Positions 46,372 to 57,602 of a stretch of DNA of 64,000 nt are shown in pieces. Source of the stretch: Terfezia claveryi (Eukaryota; Ascomycota; Pezizomycetes; Pezizales; Pezizaceae); NCBI GenBank assembly GCA_015179025.1, contig WHUX01000260.1, positions 1 to 64,000 of the forward strand. Direction: 5' to 3'. The notes below the pieces were generated by a model. The model searched no databases, was not told the origin of the DNA, and worked only from the letters and a program-made list of their open reading frames with translations. Each line of letters starts with the position of its first letter. Within the stretch, counting starts at the first letter, position 1. A program made the position numbers and the translations under genes.

Positions 46372-47237
46372 TATGGTACCTTTTACCCTCCTACTCATTA
46401 CCTTTTCTCTATAAGTTTTTTAGTAAGAGGTTTAGTTTTTAGTAGCTATAGTATATATGTATAGATATATTAGTTTTATAGTACTTTTAAATAGGAGAGA
46501 GGTATCTAGCTAGTTAGTTAGTGCCTACTACTATAAAGTTACCTAAATCATTACTAATACTTATCTTATCTAGAGTTAGAGAGACTTATATTTAGCAGAG
46601 GTTAGCTGCCTCAAAATGAGAAGTAATATTATGGCTCAAGTAAGAGATCTACACCCCTAGTAGAACTGATACTCTACTATATACTAACTGTAATAGACTG
46701 ATTACCTATATAGATATAGGTAATATGCTTAGAAATAAAGTATTAAAGGGGTTAGCTATTGAAGTGTATGTTTTTAAGGTTGGCTCTTATACATATATTC
46801 TCTTTGATATATTTCTATTATGTTCAGTTAATTGATACTTCTGAATTATTTTTTGTTATATTTTGGTTCAGTTCCTGCAAGTTAGTCTGACTGTAATATA
46901 TTATAGTTCAGGCTACCTAATCAATATATGTTAGACTATAGTATTCCTAAATTAGGAAGTAGTTTTCTATTTGAGCAACAACCTAACATTAGTACTACTA
47001 AGCTATTATAGGAAGCATCATCTAGATCTAATTACCTATTATTAGATTTAAACTTCTATATAACCTACTGCTTTTATATAGTTAATACAATAAGACTCAA
47101 GTAGTATTTAAAGTCTTAAATAGCTTTACTCTTATTGAGTCTGTAATACACTCGAGTTTTAGCTACATTTATCTTTCACTCTATAATTATCTATCTACTT
47201 CCCGAAGTATTTCTGTAGTTATAGCTTGCTTATAACA
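46372..47237 (+). repeat. Gypsy-A 3' LTR
   Basis: Begins TGGTACC after a purine tract and ends GCTTATAACA. Collinear with 25362-26249. Confidence 0.7.
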
Positions 47238-48500
47238 AAACTAGTTAATCTTAATTTAAGCTCTATCATTGCTTCTTCTTACTCTTCCTACTAGCTGAAT
47301 ACCTTCTTGTTTTTTATGAGCTTATATAAGGGTTCTGCTATCTATATAAATTTTTCTTTTCAAATTTGGTAATAAATACAAGTTCTCAAAAAAGCCTTGA
47401 TCTCTATTACATTTCAATATAGGGGCCAATCTACTATCTTTTAGATCTTCTTTTCTACTAGAGTCCTCCCTTATGATCTATATATAAAGGAGATAATTCT
47501 TAGTCCATTCTTCAAAAATTCACTCTTCTTTCTAGTAATAGTTGCTTTAGCTCTTTCAAGATCCACTAAAGTCTAGTCAATAGAATAAATAGCCTTCAAA
47601 ACAAATCACCTAATACTAGAGAAAAACTCTATAAAGATTATATTCTTTAACCTATACTAGCTTCTTATACTAGCTTAGGATACAATATTATATTTAAACA
47701 GAGTAGCTAGTCTCTTTCTAATTTGTACTCTAATGGCCTTTCTAATAACTCAATCAAAAACTTGAACTCTATTTTTATATCTTTATAGTAAAGTTGTCAT
47801 ACTAAGTAACCTAAAAGGAGTAATAAAGATAGTTAAATTCTTAGACTTTAGTACTAAAGCATATTAATCATATCTGGAAAACAAGTCAATTAAGGAAACT
47901 AGAGAATATCTAGAAAATTCTTCCTTAAACTCATTAACTATTAGTAGAAGTGAAGTATTTTTAAGCCTTACTATATTTAAATAAGTTATTATATTAATTA
48001 ACTAGTATTTTCTATTTTGCTTTTTCATAAGAAACTATAGATTTCTATAGAGCTCAAAACTATATTCTAGTGCTCTATATTGAATATTAATCTTACAAAG
48101 CTTTATGACTTCTAGAATTAATATTTTGGAATTACAGAAACTTTACACTTATCAAAGTTTATATAAAATAGTTAGTATTTGGTATAAAAGCTTAACTTTT
48201 TCTCTAAAGACTCCTTTCTATATAAAATTAAATGCTATTACTATTTTTCAATTGAATAAAAGCTTTAACAAAATTTTCATTTCCTAAATGGTGATGCCTT
48301 CTCTAATTTTTAGATTATTAATATATTCTGAGATCACTTTCAAATCTTTTAGATTCTTTAAAAACTTAGGTATAATCTATCCTTGTTTATAAAAAGAAGA
48401 ATCAATATTTGACTTAATAGTTTTGCCAGATTTAATATAACTCTCAAATAGTGACTATTCTCATTTGATATACTTATTTTACCAATTTTCATCTCTAGCA
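47238..48500 (-). pseudogene. Gypsy-D pol relic: reverse transcriptase and RNase H region
   Basis: Minus-strand translation in broken frames gives ESYIKSGKTIKSNIDSSFYK, then QG*IIPKFLKNLKDLK, ALEYSFELYRNL*FLMKKQN, RKY*LINIITYLNIVRLKNT and SLIDLFSGYDQVLLD-like RT sequence. This order is typical of fungal gypsy RT. Stops are frequent and RIP-like. The relic is cut on the right by Gypsy-C (48506) and on the left abuts the end of the Gypsy-A LTR. This suggests Gypsy-A may itself have inserted into Gypsy-D, with the missing integrase part lost or below 25.36 kb. Confidence 0.65.
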
Positions 48501-48505
48501 GGTTT
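48501..48505 (+). repeat. Gypsy-C target-site duplication, left copy (GGTTT)
   Basis: Matches 57598-57602. Confidence 0.9.
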
Positions 48506-49217
48506 TGTAATGGAGAACGTCATTTTATTGCTTATATAATTGATTATATACTTTTGTATTTCCTATATTACTACCATGTTATGTAACTAAGCCTCTCAGT
48601 TGAAGGACTAGCCTTCTACCATCTCTTATTACTTTATAAGTATCTATAGCACACGGAATTTGCTATGGGAAGTTCCATGGTACTTGCCATATGAGGACAC
48701 CCTCATTATGGCCACGTGACCTCTGTTTAAAGGCATGTGACTCATTACTATGGCCATATGACCTCGTTTATGGTGTGTGACTTATTACTATGGCCATATG
48801 ACCTTGTTTATAGTATGTGACTTATTACTATGGCCACATGACCCCTTTTTGTACAGCGCACCACCTTTTGGTGTGCCACCCTTTATTGTATTTATTTCCT
48901 TAGTTATCAGATCTCAGAGGAGTATAAATAGGCCGCTAGATTCCCTCTGGAATCCACAAGAAGCAGACAAGCAAGCATACAGAGCAAGCAAGCCTATATT
49001 CTAATTAGATCAAGATCATATAACTTAGATAGTATAAATCATATAAGATAGATTACACCAGTTAATTACTGTTCCCTTGGGGAATGTCCCACATAGTAAT
49101 CTCCCTACTTTTCTGAGGTCTTACTTCAGCAGCACCAAAATACACAAACGTCCGTGCCTATGGATATAGATTGTATAAACGGTACTGAATAAATACTGTC
49201 TAGTACCATTCATTACA
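48506..49217 (+). repeat. Gypsy-C 5' LTR
   Basis: Begins TGTAATGGAGAACG and ends CATTACA. It carries a TATA-box-like GAGTATAAATAGG near 48919 and three full copies of a 40-bp repeat (ATGGCCATATGACC..TTATTACT) plus a partial one. Confidence 0.95.
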
Positions 49218-50037
49218 TTTTTTTAACTCACTTACCTAATCTTTACTTTAAATCCAAGGCCTAATCAACCTTCGGATACCCTTATTATACTTACACAAGT
49301 ATATACAATTTGACACACCCAAGTATACATATAAAATCGATATCGTTATTCAACTAGCTAGCTAACAAAAAATCCAATAAATGAGACATTAGACTCTCAA
49401 CTGTAGTACATCAACAAAAGACTTAGAAGCAAGCTAAGCAGAGCTCTAACGGGCAGTAGTATCCCATATTAAACAATCCCACCCTCGTTTGGCACAACAC
49501 TTTTCCCAATAAGATTGACAACTTATTTTACACTCCTAGCAACCGCTATTACATCTGTACCTGTAAATCCAGTACACTATTGAAAAACCGGCCCCCCAAG
49601 TCCCAGGCATAATTGGTCTAAATAACCAAGCATCATAATCCCAAGGCTCAAATCTCGCTGCCTCTACTACAGCCATTTTCTCCAGAAAAGAATTACCTCC
49701 ATCAGAACCTCCCTTAGGCCTAGACATCTCTACCAATACCTCTGCACCCCCAACGTCTACCTCAACACACTAATCAGAAAATGTGACACTCTTGCCGAAA
49801 GAACTAGAACTAGATTCTAAACCAGTAGATAAAGAAAAACCAGGACCATAAGAAATATCAGGATCCTGACATCTAGCCTCACCAGCTGCGTGAGCCACCA
49901 AACCAATAGAACTGTCAGTTGAACAGAGATCATAAGGATCATCAGCCACCACACTATTAGCATAGTAAGGTGACAAAGAAGAAAAGTAACTTGACGATTG
50001 TATTGTATAACCAGCTGCATTTGGTTGCAGACAGATA

Positions 50038-51800
50038 ATGAAATCAGATATAATGGCATCTGAACTTAGTAAGAAGACTAAGAGGTTGAGACGGCTAACT
50101 ATATTACCTGAAGATATTAAGAAATTAGTAGAAGAAACTCCCAGGAAGACTAGATTTGTAGTTTTTAATACAGAAGGGGAAATAAATCTACCTATGGATA
50201 TAAAAATAGGAGAACCAGGTAGAGCAGGAACCAAACTATATTTTAGTATGGCATTGCCTCTTATACTAGAAGAATTTTGGGACAGACATTTTCTAACAAT
50301 TGAGAAGATTTTGAAATATACTTGCTCAATAGGACATGCCCAACAGTATCATCCTGAAGATACTTGACTCTTAATGGAAGCTGTAGTAAAACACTATTTT
50401 TGGCTAACACGTTATCCATTTAAAGAAAAGGACTTAGAAATGAACGCATTTTTAAGTAAAGAATTAAAGAAACCTGTTGTTCCACTTTTAAGGAAACCGA
50501 ATTAGGTAATATATAACTGGGAAGAAATAATGGCATTCATGATGAGCGGCACTTATCTAAAAGAATCAGCACATACCATAGAGGATTTTTTCAATTCTAG
50601 CAAAGAACTTCAGGAGCATTCCTGAGAATACCAAAAGATCAATCGAAAGGCAAAGATTGAGCACCTGAGATACCAGAAAGGAGGACTGGATCAGCCAAAG
50701 AACTGGACGACAAAGACCAACCACTAGAAGATATAGAATTACTAGGAGACGATGATGATTTAGATATGGGACTAGACCAACAGAAGTAGAAAATGCAAGG
50801 AGGAGGATGAGACCCTGATAATAGCAGAGATAATAGCTCGGACTCTAATAAGGAATCGTCAGGTGTAAGTCAAACTCTTAAAAGAAAACCCAAACGAGGA
50901 AAATCAGTTGAACACCAGCAATGGGAATCTATAACAGAAATAGTTACAACAGGTAACTACAAAGCAATGAATGCTTTAAAAGAAATAAAGATTGATCTGC
51001 CAGAAAAACAAGAGGGGAAGACAAAAAATGGCAGGACTTACAATATTTTGACTCTTGGGCTATAGCAATGCAATGTTGGTTTATTATCAAAGGAATAGAT
51101 TTAGAAGACGCTTCAGCTTTGGAAATTGTTAGATTCAGAATGGAAGGAAGTACACTCACTACTTATAATCAATTCCTAAGAGAAAAAGGAAAGAATGCGA
51201 TATTCTTTAGATTTATACTAGCGCTAAGGGATTTTCTGATACCCTCCACTAGTAAGGACATTTTGTGGAAATGATAGGAGACAGCCATACCATACAAGGA
51301 TGGACATTACATGGGAATTAAACAGTTCGCCAACTGGCTTACTGAAATGCAAATCTAATTGATTGACAAGGATGGCAAACAATCAATATCGTAGGAAGTA
51401 AAAAGAAGAAAGTTTCTTAATACCTGCCATCATATATGTCAGCTACATTAATTTCTTTAATCAAAAAGAATAGTCATATGATTAGCTCATACATCAAGCT
51501 GAGTCATATGAAGCTTCAAAGAAAGATATTGCCCCACCACCTACACAAATATATCTTGACGACAACACTCTTAGAATGAAAACCAGAGTCATAGTCCATG
51601 CAGGGACTAGAATCAACGACAAAAAACAGGATTTAATCCTAGCAGCAATCCTAACACCAAACCCAATACAGAAAAATGGAAGGACTTAGATTGAGACACC
51701 ATTACAAAAAATTGGATCAGAAGACAAAGATGCAATTAATTAGAGACAAGAAATGTCTATGGTGTTGGAATCCTAGACACTCCTATCAAGGATTGTAGGA
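50038..51800 (+). pseudogene. Gypsy-C gag relic
   Basis: ATG 50038 starts MKSDIMASELSKKTKRLRRL, then LPEDIKKLVEETPRKTRFVV and LEEFWDRHFLTIEKILKYTC. After a TGA at 50365 the broken frame continues with AMQCWFIIKGIDLEDASALE and FRMEGSTLTTYNQFLREKGK, typical of gag. A knuckle-like CLWCWNPRHSYQG near 51750 has lost its last Cys, probably to a one-base change. It is interrupted by stops and is not functional. Confidence 0.75.
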
Positions 51801-51929
51801 AACAATAAAATAAGGTACCCATGCATATAGCCACACAATATTTAGCTATACTGATAGCCACTAAGGATAAAAACAACAAGGATAAAATCAAGAATGACCT
51901 TTGTCAAGACAGGTACCAGATTTTAGCAA

Positions 51930-53930
51930 GTATTCGTTAAAGCTAACGAACACCCTGCACTAGCTTTAATTGTTCTCCAAACAAAAGGAGGAGACGTAAT
52001 AATTCTCAATTTGTATACCTATATACAATACTGACTAAAAGTATCAAGAAGAAATCATTAAGCATTACAATTAAAGACTCAGAAGGAATAATAGACAAAG
52101 CTTGTACTATCAAACTAGATTGGATAGGTTATATAGAAGAACAAATATTCTATGTAGCTCATTTAACTGGATGGAATATAATACTAGGAGAACCTGCTCT
52201 CAGTAAAGTATGAGCAATAATTCTTGCCCATCAGGAACCAGTTACTATCCAACCAGAAAACATTCTACTATTCTAGCTAAATGTATGGAAGGGATCTAGA
52301 ACTATGGCAATAGTATAAGATCAGCGTATACATAGTCAGCTGTGAATCAGTTACAGATTATAGTGAACCAGATAATTGGGAAAATATTAGTGATGCAGGA
52401 GAAACCGATTCAGAAAGAGAACTCATGACAGCTGTTTCTATGGTACAGAAACAATTCAACCCTATAATAGAGTTTCTCTTATTATTTCCCAAACAATTCC
52501 ATGGGAATTACCACTACTAAGAAAGATTAATCACTCTATTAAACCAAAAGTAGGAGCTACTTGGATACCAAAATGATGACCCTCAGGATATCGATTTAGA
52601 CAACAAATCCATGACAAATTAGTCAAAGAAGAAGCATCAGGTCACATATATAGAGTAGAAAATGACACAAACACTGTAGTCATGTTCACTATCCTAAACA
52701 AGATAAACCGAAGAAGCCAGACACATCAATAACTGTCGAGACTGCAATTTAGCTATTAACCGACCACACCCCATTGTCAGATATTAATAAAGCAATTGAA
52801 CTAGTAGCAGAAATCCCATTTGGACTAAGCTCACTTAGCCAATAGATTTTTAATATTAGAATTAATAAAGAATTGAGCAATACTCTACCTTTTAATGTCA
52901 TATGTGATATTTTAGAAGCAGAGTTATGCAATAAGGGGATCGTAATACACCAGCTACTATGGTTTGCATTATGCATGACATTTTTAAGGACATAGTCTAT
53001 AAAAATTTAATCATCTATATTGATGATATTATTATATCTTCCAAAACATATGAAGAACATATAGAATTATTGAAGAAAGTACTTCAATATCTACAGGACA
53101 AGAAATTCTATCTCAAAGAAAGCAAATGCCAGTTCTTTACTCCGAGATTGGAAATTTTAGGACACATTTTGACATCAGACGGATTATATGTTGACTTGAA
53201 GAAGAGGACTACTATATTAACATTTCCAACTCCTACAAGAAAAAAGAATCTTAGAGGATTCTTTAGAATTGTTAATTATCTCAGTAGATTCATCAGGAAG
53301 AAATAGTCTTAAAGTTGGTGTCCTAATGCCATTAGGCGCTACTGGGCGCCCTTGGGCGCCCTCTAAAGGTATTCTATTCTTTTCTAATGTTTATTCCTGA
53401 CTTGGCATCATATGCAAGTACCCTGTTAGAACTGCAAGGAGAAACAAAGAAATGGGAATAGACAGATACTCATAATAAAGCGTTTGAAAAACTTAAGGAA
53501 CTCTTGAATTCTCCACATGTTTTAAAACCCTGGAATAATGAGTCTACTGAACCCAAATATTTAGTCTATGATACTAGTGATGTAGGACTAGGATCTTGGA
53601 TAGGTCAAGGACCATTGACGTATATTAGACCATCATACTTCCACTCTAGAAAATTTAATCTAGCACAACTCAATTATCCTACCTTTCAAAAAGAATTATT
53701 AGTGATTATTGACTTATTGAAATTTTTTGAAGTATAATTAAAAGGTCACAAGTTCACTATCCTTACAGACCACAAACCATTAGTAACCTTCCATACTCAA
53801 ATGCCTACAAGTCAAAAATTAAGGCGATGGTAAGATTACCTAATAGAATTTGATACAGACATACAGTATACTGTAGGAAAGGAAAATTTGATAGCAAACG
53901 CTCTATCAAGAAAGTATAAATACTTGTACA
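51930..53930 (+). pseudogene. Gypsy-C pol relic: protease, RT and RNase H
   Basis: Protease-like sequence lies near 51950-52210. RT is clear at 52959-53306: LIIYIDDIIISSKTYEEHIE carries the YIDD catalytic motif, followed by ESKCQFFTPRLEILGHILTS and LRGFFRIVNYLSRFIRK. A non-coding segment of about 92 bp interrupts the frame at about 53300-53391. RNase H follows, YLVYDTSDVGLGSWIGQGPL, and ends at ENLIANALSRKYK near 53930. Stops are mostly TAG/TAA/TGA at single positions. Confidence 0.85.
53300..53391 (+). other. ~92-bp GC-palindromic insertion inside Gypsy-C RT
   Basis: Protein homology expects SRFIRK to join directly to FIPDLASYAS. Instead a segment of about 92 bp lies between AGGAAG and TTTATTCC, with AGGCGCTACTGGGCGCCCTT then GGGCGCCCTC at its centre. 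It has no AG at its right end, so it is not a normal intron. Confidence 0.7.
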
Positions 53931-55405
53931 CTCCCACTACCGAAGACAATTATATCTCCAATAGCATCGATACTCCTAACCATACCTACAACTGTAATAT
54001 CTCTACTAATGCTTTAAAAACTTTCTACTCACCAGAAACCTCTACTCAGAACAATATAGTTTCTCGTAGAGCTATCAATTTCAAGCATGTCAACTACGAC
54101 TTCAACAAATATCATGGAAGAGCTTAAGAACTTGGACACTATATCTTCTGTCCATACTTCGAGGGTATCCCAGACAAAGAAATTGAATATGATTTGATGA
54201 AGGAAGAAGAGTCCTCAGACAATAAGACTCTATCCACCATATCAGAACAAGTTTTCAATGGGTATGATCAAGTACCCAATATAAACAAGAACAAACTTTT
54301 AATAGTTCTTGGACTAAGATATAGGCCTCCCATCTTCTGAAAATGCTCAACAAAACAACTTAACTCCCAAAGAAGCAAAGGAAATTGCCATTGACCTAGT
54401 TTATAGCAATTGGCAACAACACAAAAGGATACATTGGTCCTTTTGTCGAGATTTCTACTGTCCTACTCATGGCAGTTCCCATGCCATAAACAACCGCATA
54501 TTCACTATTGAAATATGTGCAATTTGCAATCACCACGGATATGGCAGTTTGAACTGTGACCTATCAGCCCCAGTTATTAAGAAGGAGAAGGAATTCCTTA
54601 CGACTCATATTGCGCATCTCATATCTGCAAATGAGTCTCAAAAGGAACTAGCACCAGTACAACAAATGCCAGCTTATCCACCTCCACAAGCTGTCAGCCG
54701 TGAAGAGGCTATCCAAGAAATCGGAGAATGGGCAAAAAGATGGATTACTAACAAACCAACATACCATACTCTCCAACCCAGCATTCAGTTCAGTAACTCT
54801 ACCAAACAAATGAGCACCTAACAAATGGAACAGGAGATCATGAATACTCCTGTTGCCCCTCAACAACCATGGAATACAACTCAACAACCAGCGGCAACCG
54901 CTAGTAGCAGTAATGCAATTCCAATCAACACCGCTACCGTTACCACTCGTTCTAAAAAGTGAGTAGCTATTAACGAAGATTCAATACCCTCTTTTGTTCA
55001 AGACACCAAAACCTCCAGATAGTGTTGTGATTTCTAAAAGTTCTCAAGACATAATGCTTCCACATGCAAGAAGAAAAAACCCACCATCAATGACTTCAAC
55101 CTAAGGATCAAGCCAACCTTTAAGAAGCTCATTGAAGAGAAATACATCAGCGATAGATAGGAAGTTGACAAGGACTACTTCATCACACATTGGCTTGACC
55201 CAGATACAGGTATGAAAGCCGCATATTAATCATGTATGACAGTATGTCCTATCTAGAAAAACTACTATGATACCTTTGTGAACTGTAAGGATTATAGGAG
55301 AAAGGATAGATTTTTGTATGTCAAGAACTGACAAGGACAATGGAGATTAGTCTTGCTCTCTACCTTTAACATTGAAGGTAAGAACTATATTGAATTGGTT
55401 ATTAA
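53931..55405 (+). pseudogene. Gypsy-C spacer domain with Cys/His knuckle motifs between RNase H and integrase
   Basis: Between ANALSRKYK and the integrase finger lie about 490 codons in protein-like frames. They contain HWSFCRDFYCPTHGSSHAI (about 54437), CAICNHHGYGSLNC (54516-54557) and CCDF*KFSRHNASTC (55023-55067). CAICNHHGYGSLNC fits CX2CX4HX4C if the Tyr codon TAT was CAT before a C to T change. A Pro/Gln-rich linker (APVQQMPAYPPPQAVSREEA) lies between them. Gypsy elements normally have a much shorter connection here. The function is unknown; nucleic-acid binding is an inference from the motifs. Confidence 0.6.
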
Positions 55406-56930
55406 AGATGCACATGAAGCAACCGCTCATGGTGGTATTGAAAAAATGATGAAATATCTTACTGACCGATATGATTGCTAGTCCTTTGTAGAACCAACTA
55501 AGGACTATATCAGAAGTTGTAATACTTGTCAATGGACAAAGTATTCCAACAAGGTGCCACTTGGACTCATAACTCCATTACATGTACTAAGTAGGCTATG
55601 TACTGACATATCGATAGATTTTCTTGAGTTAGCACCTGTGTTTACTAAGTGTTCAATTTTGTACCTGAATATTCCTATTAAAGAAGATCATGTAGTTTGT
55701 ATTTCACGACTTTGGACGACTATCGATAGACAATCAGGATTCAAGTTTCTTATTCCTGTCTTAGACAATTTCATAGTAGAACAATGTACTACTACCTTTG
55801 ATACTCATGTAGTCCTAACTATGGGATACCCTTTCTGTATTGTTTTTGACCATGACACTTTTTTTATGTCAACACACTTTTAAGATTAGGCTAGGAATAA
55901 AGGAATCAAGTTGGAACCATCCACTGCATATCATCTATATGCAGATGGACAATTGGAAATTGTGAACAAAGAAATTTTGCAAGTAGCAAGAGCCTGTAAA
56001 ATCAAAGGATTTGATTGGCTACAGAAACTACCAGAGATACAGTTGAAACTTAACTCTAGGTATAATGCCGCTAGACAGAATAGCACTTTTTCTATACTAT
56101 TTGGTTTTAATGCATATCTTGGCATATCGATACTTCCATACCCCATTAATGCATATATACCAGCAAATGAATGTTATATAGTAATATCTAAAAACCTATA
56201 TGATACCAAGAAGACTTAAGCATCTCAAGCAAACAAACAACTACCCAATACAGCCAAATTTTCAGTCGGACAACAAGTTATACTTTCTTCAGAAAATATC
56301 AACCTATCAAATGTCTCACCCAAACTCCAACCAAAATAGCTAGGCCCATTTCCTATTATTTCTAGTAATTGGAAATACAATAACCATAGCCTAGACCTAT
56401 CCAGTCAACCTGACCTCAACCTCATATATAATACTTTTCATATTAGCAAACTCAAACCCTACTATAAAAACGATCCTATACAGTTCCCTCATAGACAATC
56501 TCAGGAACCAGGACCAATTCAAGATAATCGTTATGAAGTTGAAAAGGTATTAGAATTCAGAACAGCTCCTCGAACTGGAGAAAGATAATATAAGGTCAGA
56601 TGGCTAAGATACTCTCCTAAACACGATTCCTGGGTAAATACCTAAGATATTACTACCAAAATTCTTCAAGACTTCTTTACAACTGGAAGTATGGAAGATA
56701 CATTCAAGAGACATCGTAGAACTAAAGGAAAACAAGGACTATGAACGACAGATGAGACCTAGGCTCTTATCTAGCAAGAATGAGATAGAGTCATGAGTCA
56801 AGGAAAAACTAAAGATATTCATGTTAATGCTAATATATTAACAATGCATCAAATTTTAGGACATATAGAAACTAATATGGTAGAGCGAGAGAACTAAGGA
56901 TAGGAAATCCTTCTATATGGAGAAGTGTAA
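55406..56930 (+). pseudogene. Gypsy-C pol relic: integrase, chromodomain and C-terminal tail
   Basis: The integrase HHCC finger is DAHEATAHGGIEKMMKYL, then SCNTCQWTK (55408-55540). The core has LCTDISIDFLELAP, LWTTIDRQSGFKFLIPVLDN and the YHLYADGQLEIVNKEI region, where TDGQ is normal. The tail includes FGFNAYLGISILPYP. A chromodomain follows at about 56530-56690 (NRYEVEKVLEFRTAPRTGER then YKVRWLRYSPKHDSWVNT). The same frame continues for about 80 codons to GEV and a TAA at 56928-56930 inside the LTR. Several internal stops are present. Confidence 0.85.
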
Positions 56931-57597
56931 TGGAGAACGTTATTTCATTGCTTATATAATTGATTATATATTTTTATATTTCCTATATTACTACCATGTT
57001 ATATAACTAAGCCTCTCGGTTGAAAGACTAGCCTTCTACTATCTCCTATTGCTTTATAAGCGTCTATAGCACGTGGAATTTGCCATAGGAATTTCCATGG
57101 TACTTACCATATGAGGACACCTTCATTATGGCCGCGTGACCTCTGTTTAAAGGCATGTGACTCATTACTATAGCTATATGACCTCATTTATGGTATGTGA
57201 CTTATTACTATGGCCACATGACCCCTTTTTGTATAGTGTACCACCTTCTGGTTTACCACCCTTTATTGTATTTATTTCCTTAGTCATCAGATCTTAGAGG
57301 AGTATAAATAAACCACTGGATTCTCTCTAGAATCCACAAGAAGTAGACAAGCAAGCACACAGAGCAAGCAAGCCTATATTTCGATCAGATCAAGATTATA
57401 TAGCTTAGATAGCACAAATCATATAAGATAAATTACACCAGTTAATTACTGTTCCCTTCAGGAACGTCCCATATAGTAATCTCCCTACCCCTCTGAGGTC
57501 TTACCTCAGCAGAACCAAAATACACAAATGTCCGTGCCTATGGATATAGATTGTATAAACGGTACCGAATGAATACTATCTAGTACTTTTCATTATA
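56926..57597 (+). repeat. Gypsy-C 3' LTR
   Basis: 672 bp, with one 40-bp repeat unit fewer than the 5' LTR; otherwise collinear. Ends CATTATA. Confidence 0.95.
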
Positions 57598-57602
57598 GGT
57601 TT
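57598..57602 (+). repeat. Gypsy-C target-site duplication, right copy (GGTTT)
   Basis: Matches 48501-48505. Confidence 0.9.

Larger units (their letters stand above)
25362..47237 (+). mobile_element. Gypsy-A: Ty3/gypsy LTR retrotransposon, heavily mutated, interrupted by three later insertions
   Basis: Two related LTRs (about 25362-26249 and 46372-47237) face the same way and bracket gag, protease, RT, RNase H, integrase and chromodomain relics in normal gypsy order. Subtracting the copia element (27775-33183 with its repeat), Gypsy-B (33236-39645 with its repeat) and the foldback element (42838-46003) leaves about 6.9 kb, a normal gypsy size. The reading frames have dozens of TAG/TAA stops and transitions, typical of RIP. 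I did not find a clear target-site duplication, partly because the left LTR edge is only approximate. Confidence 0.8.
48506..57597 (+). mobile_element. Gypsy-C: large Ty3/gypsy retrotransposon
   Basis: Bounded by LTRs of 712 bp (48506-49217) and 672 bp (56926-57597) and a 5-bp duplication GGTTT, 9.09 kb in total. It contains gag, RT, RNase H, an unusual spacer of ~1.47 kb with knuckle-like motifs, integrase and a chromodomain. It splits Gypsy-D. A second copy starts at 63106. The last pol stop codon (TAA, 56928-56930) lies inside the first bases of the 3' LTR. Confidence 0.93.
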
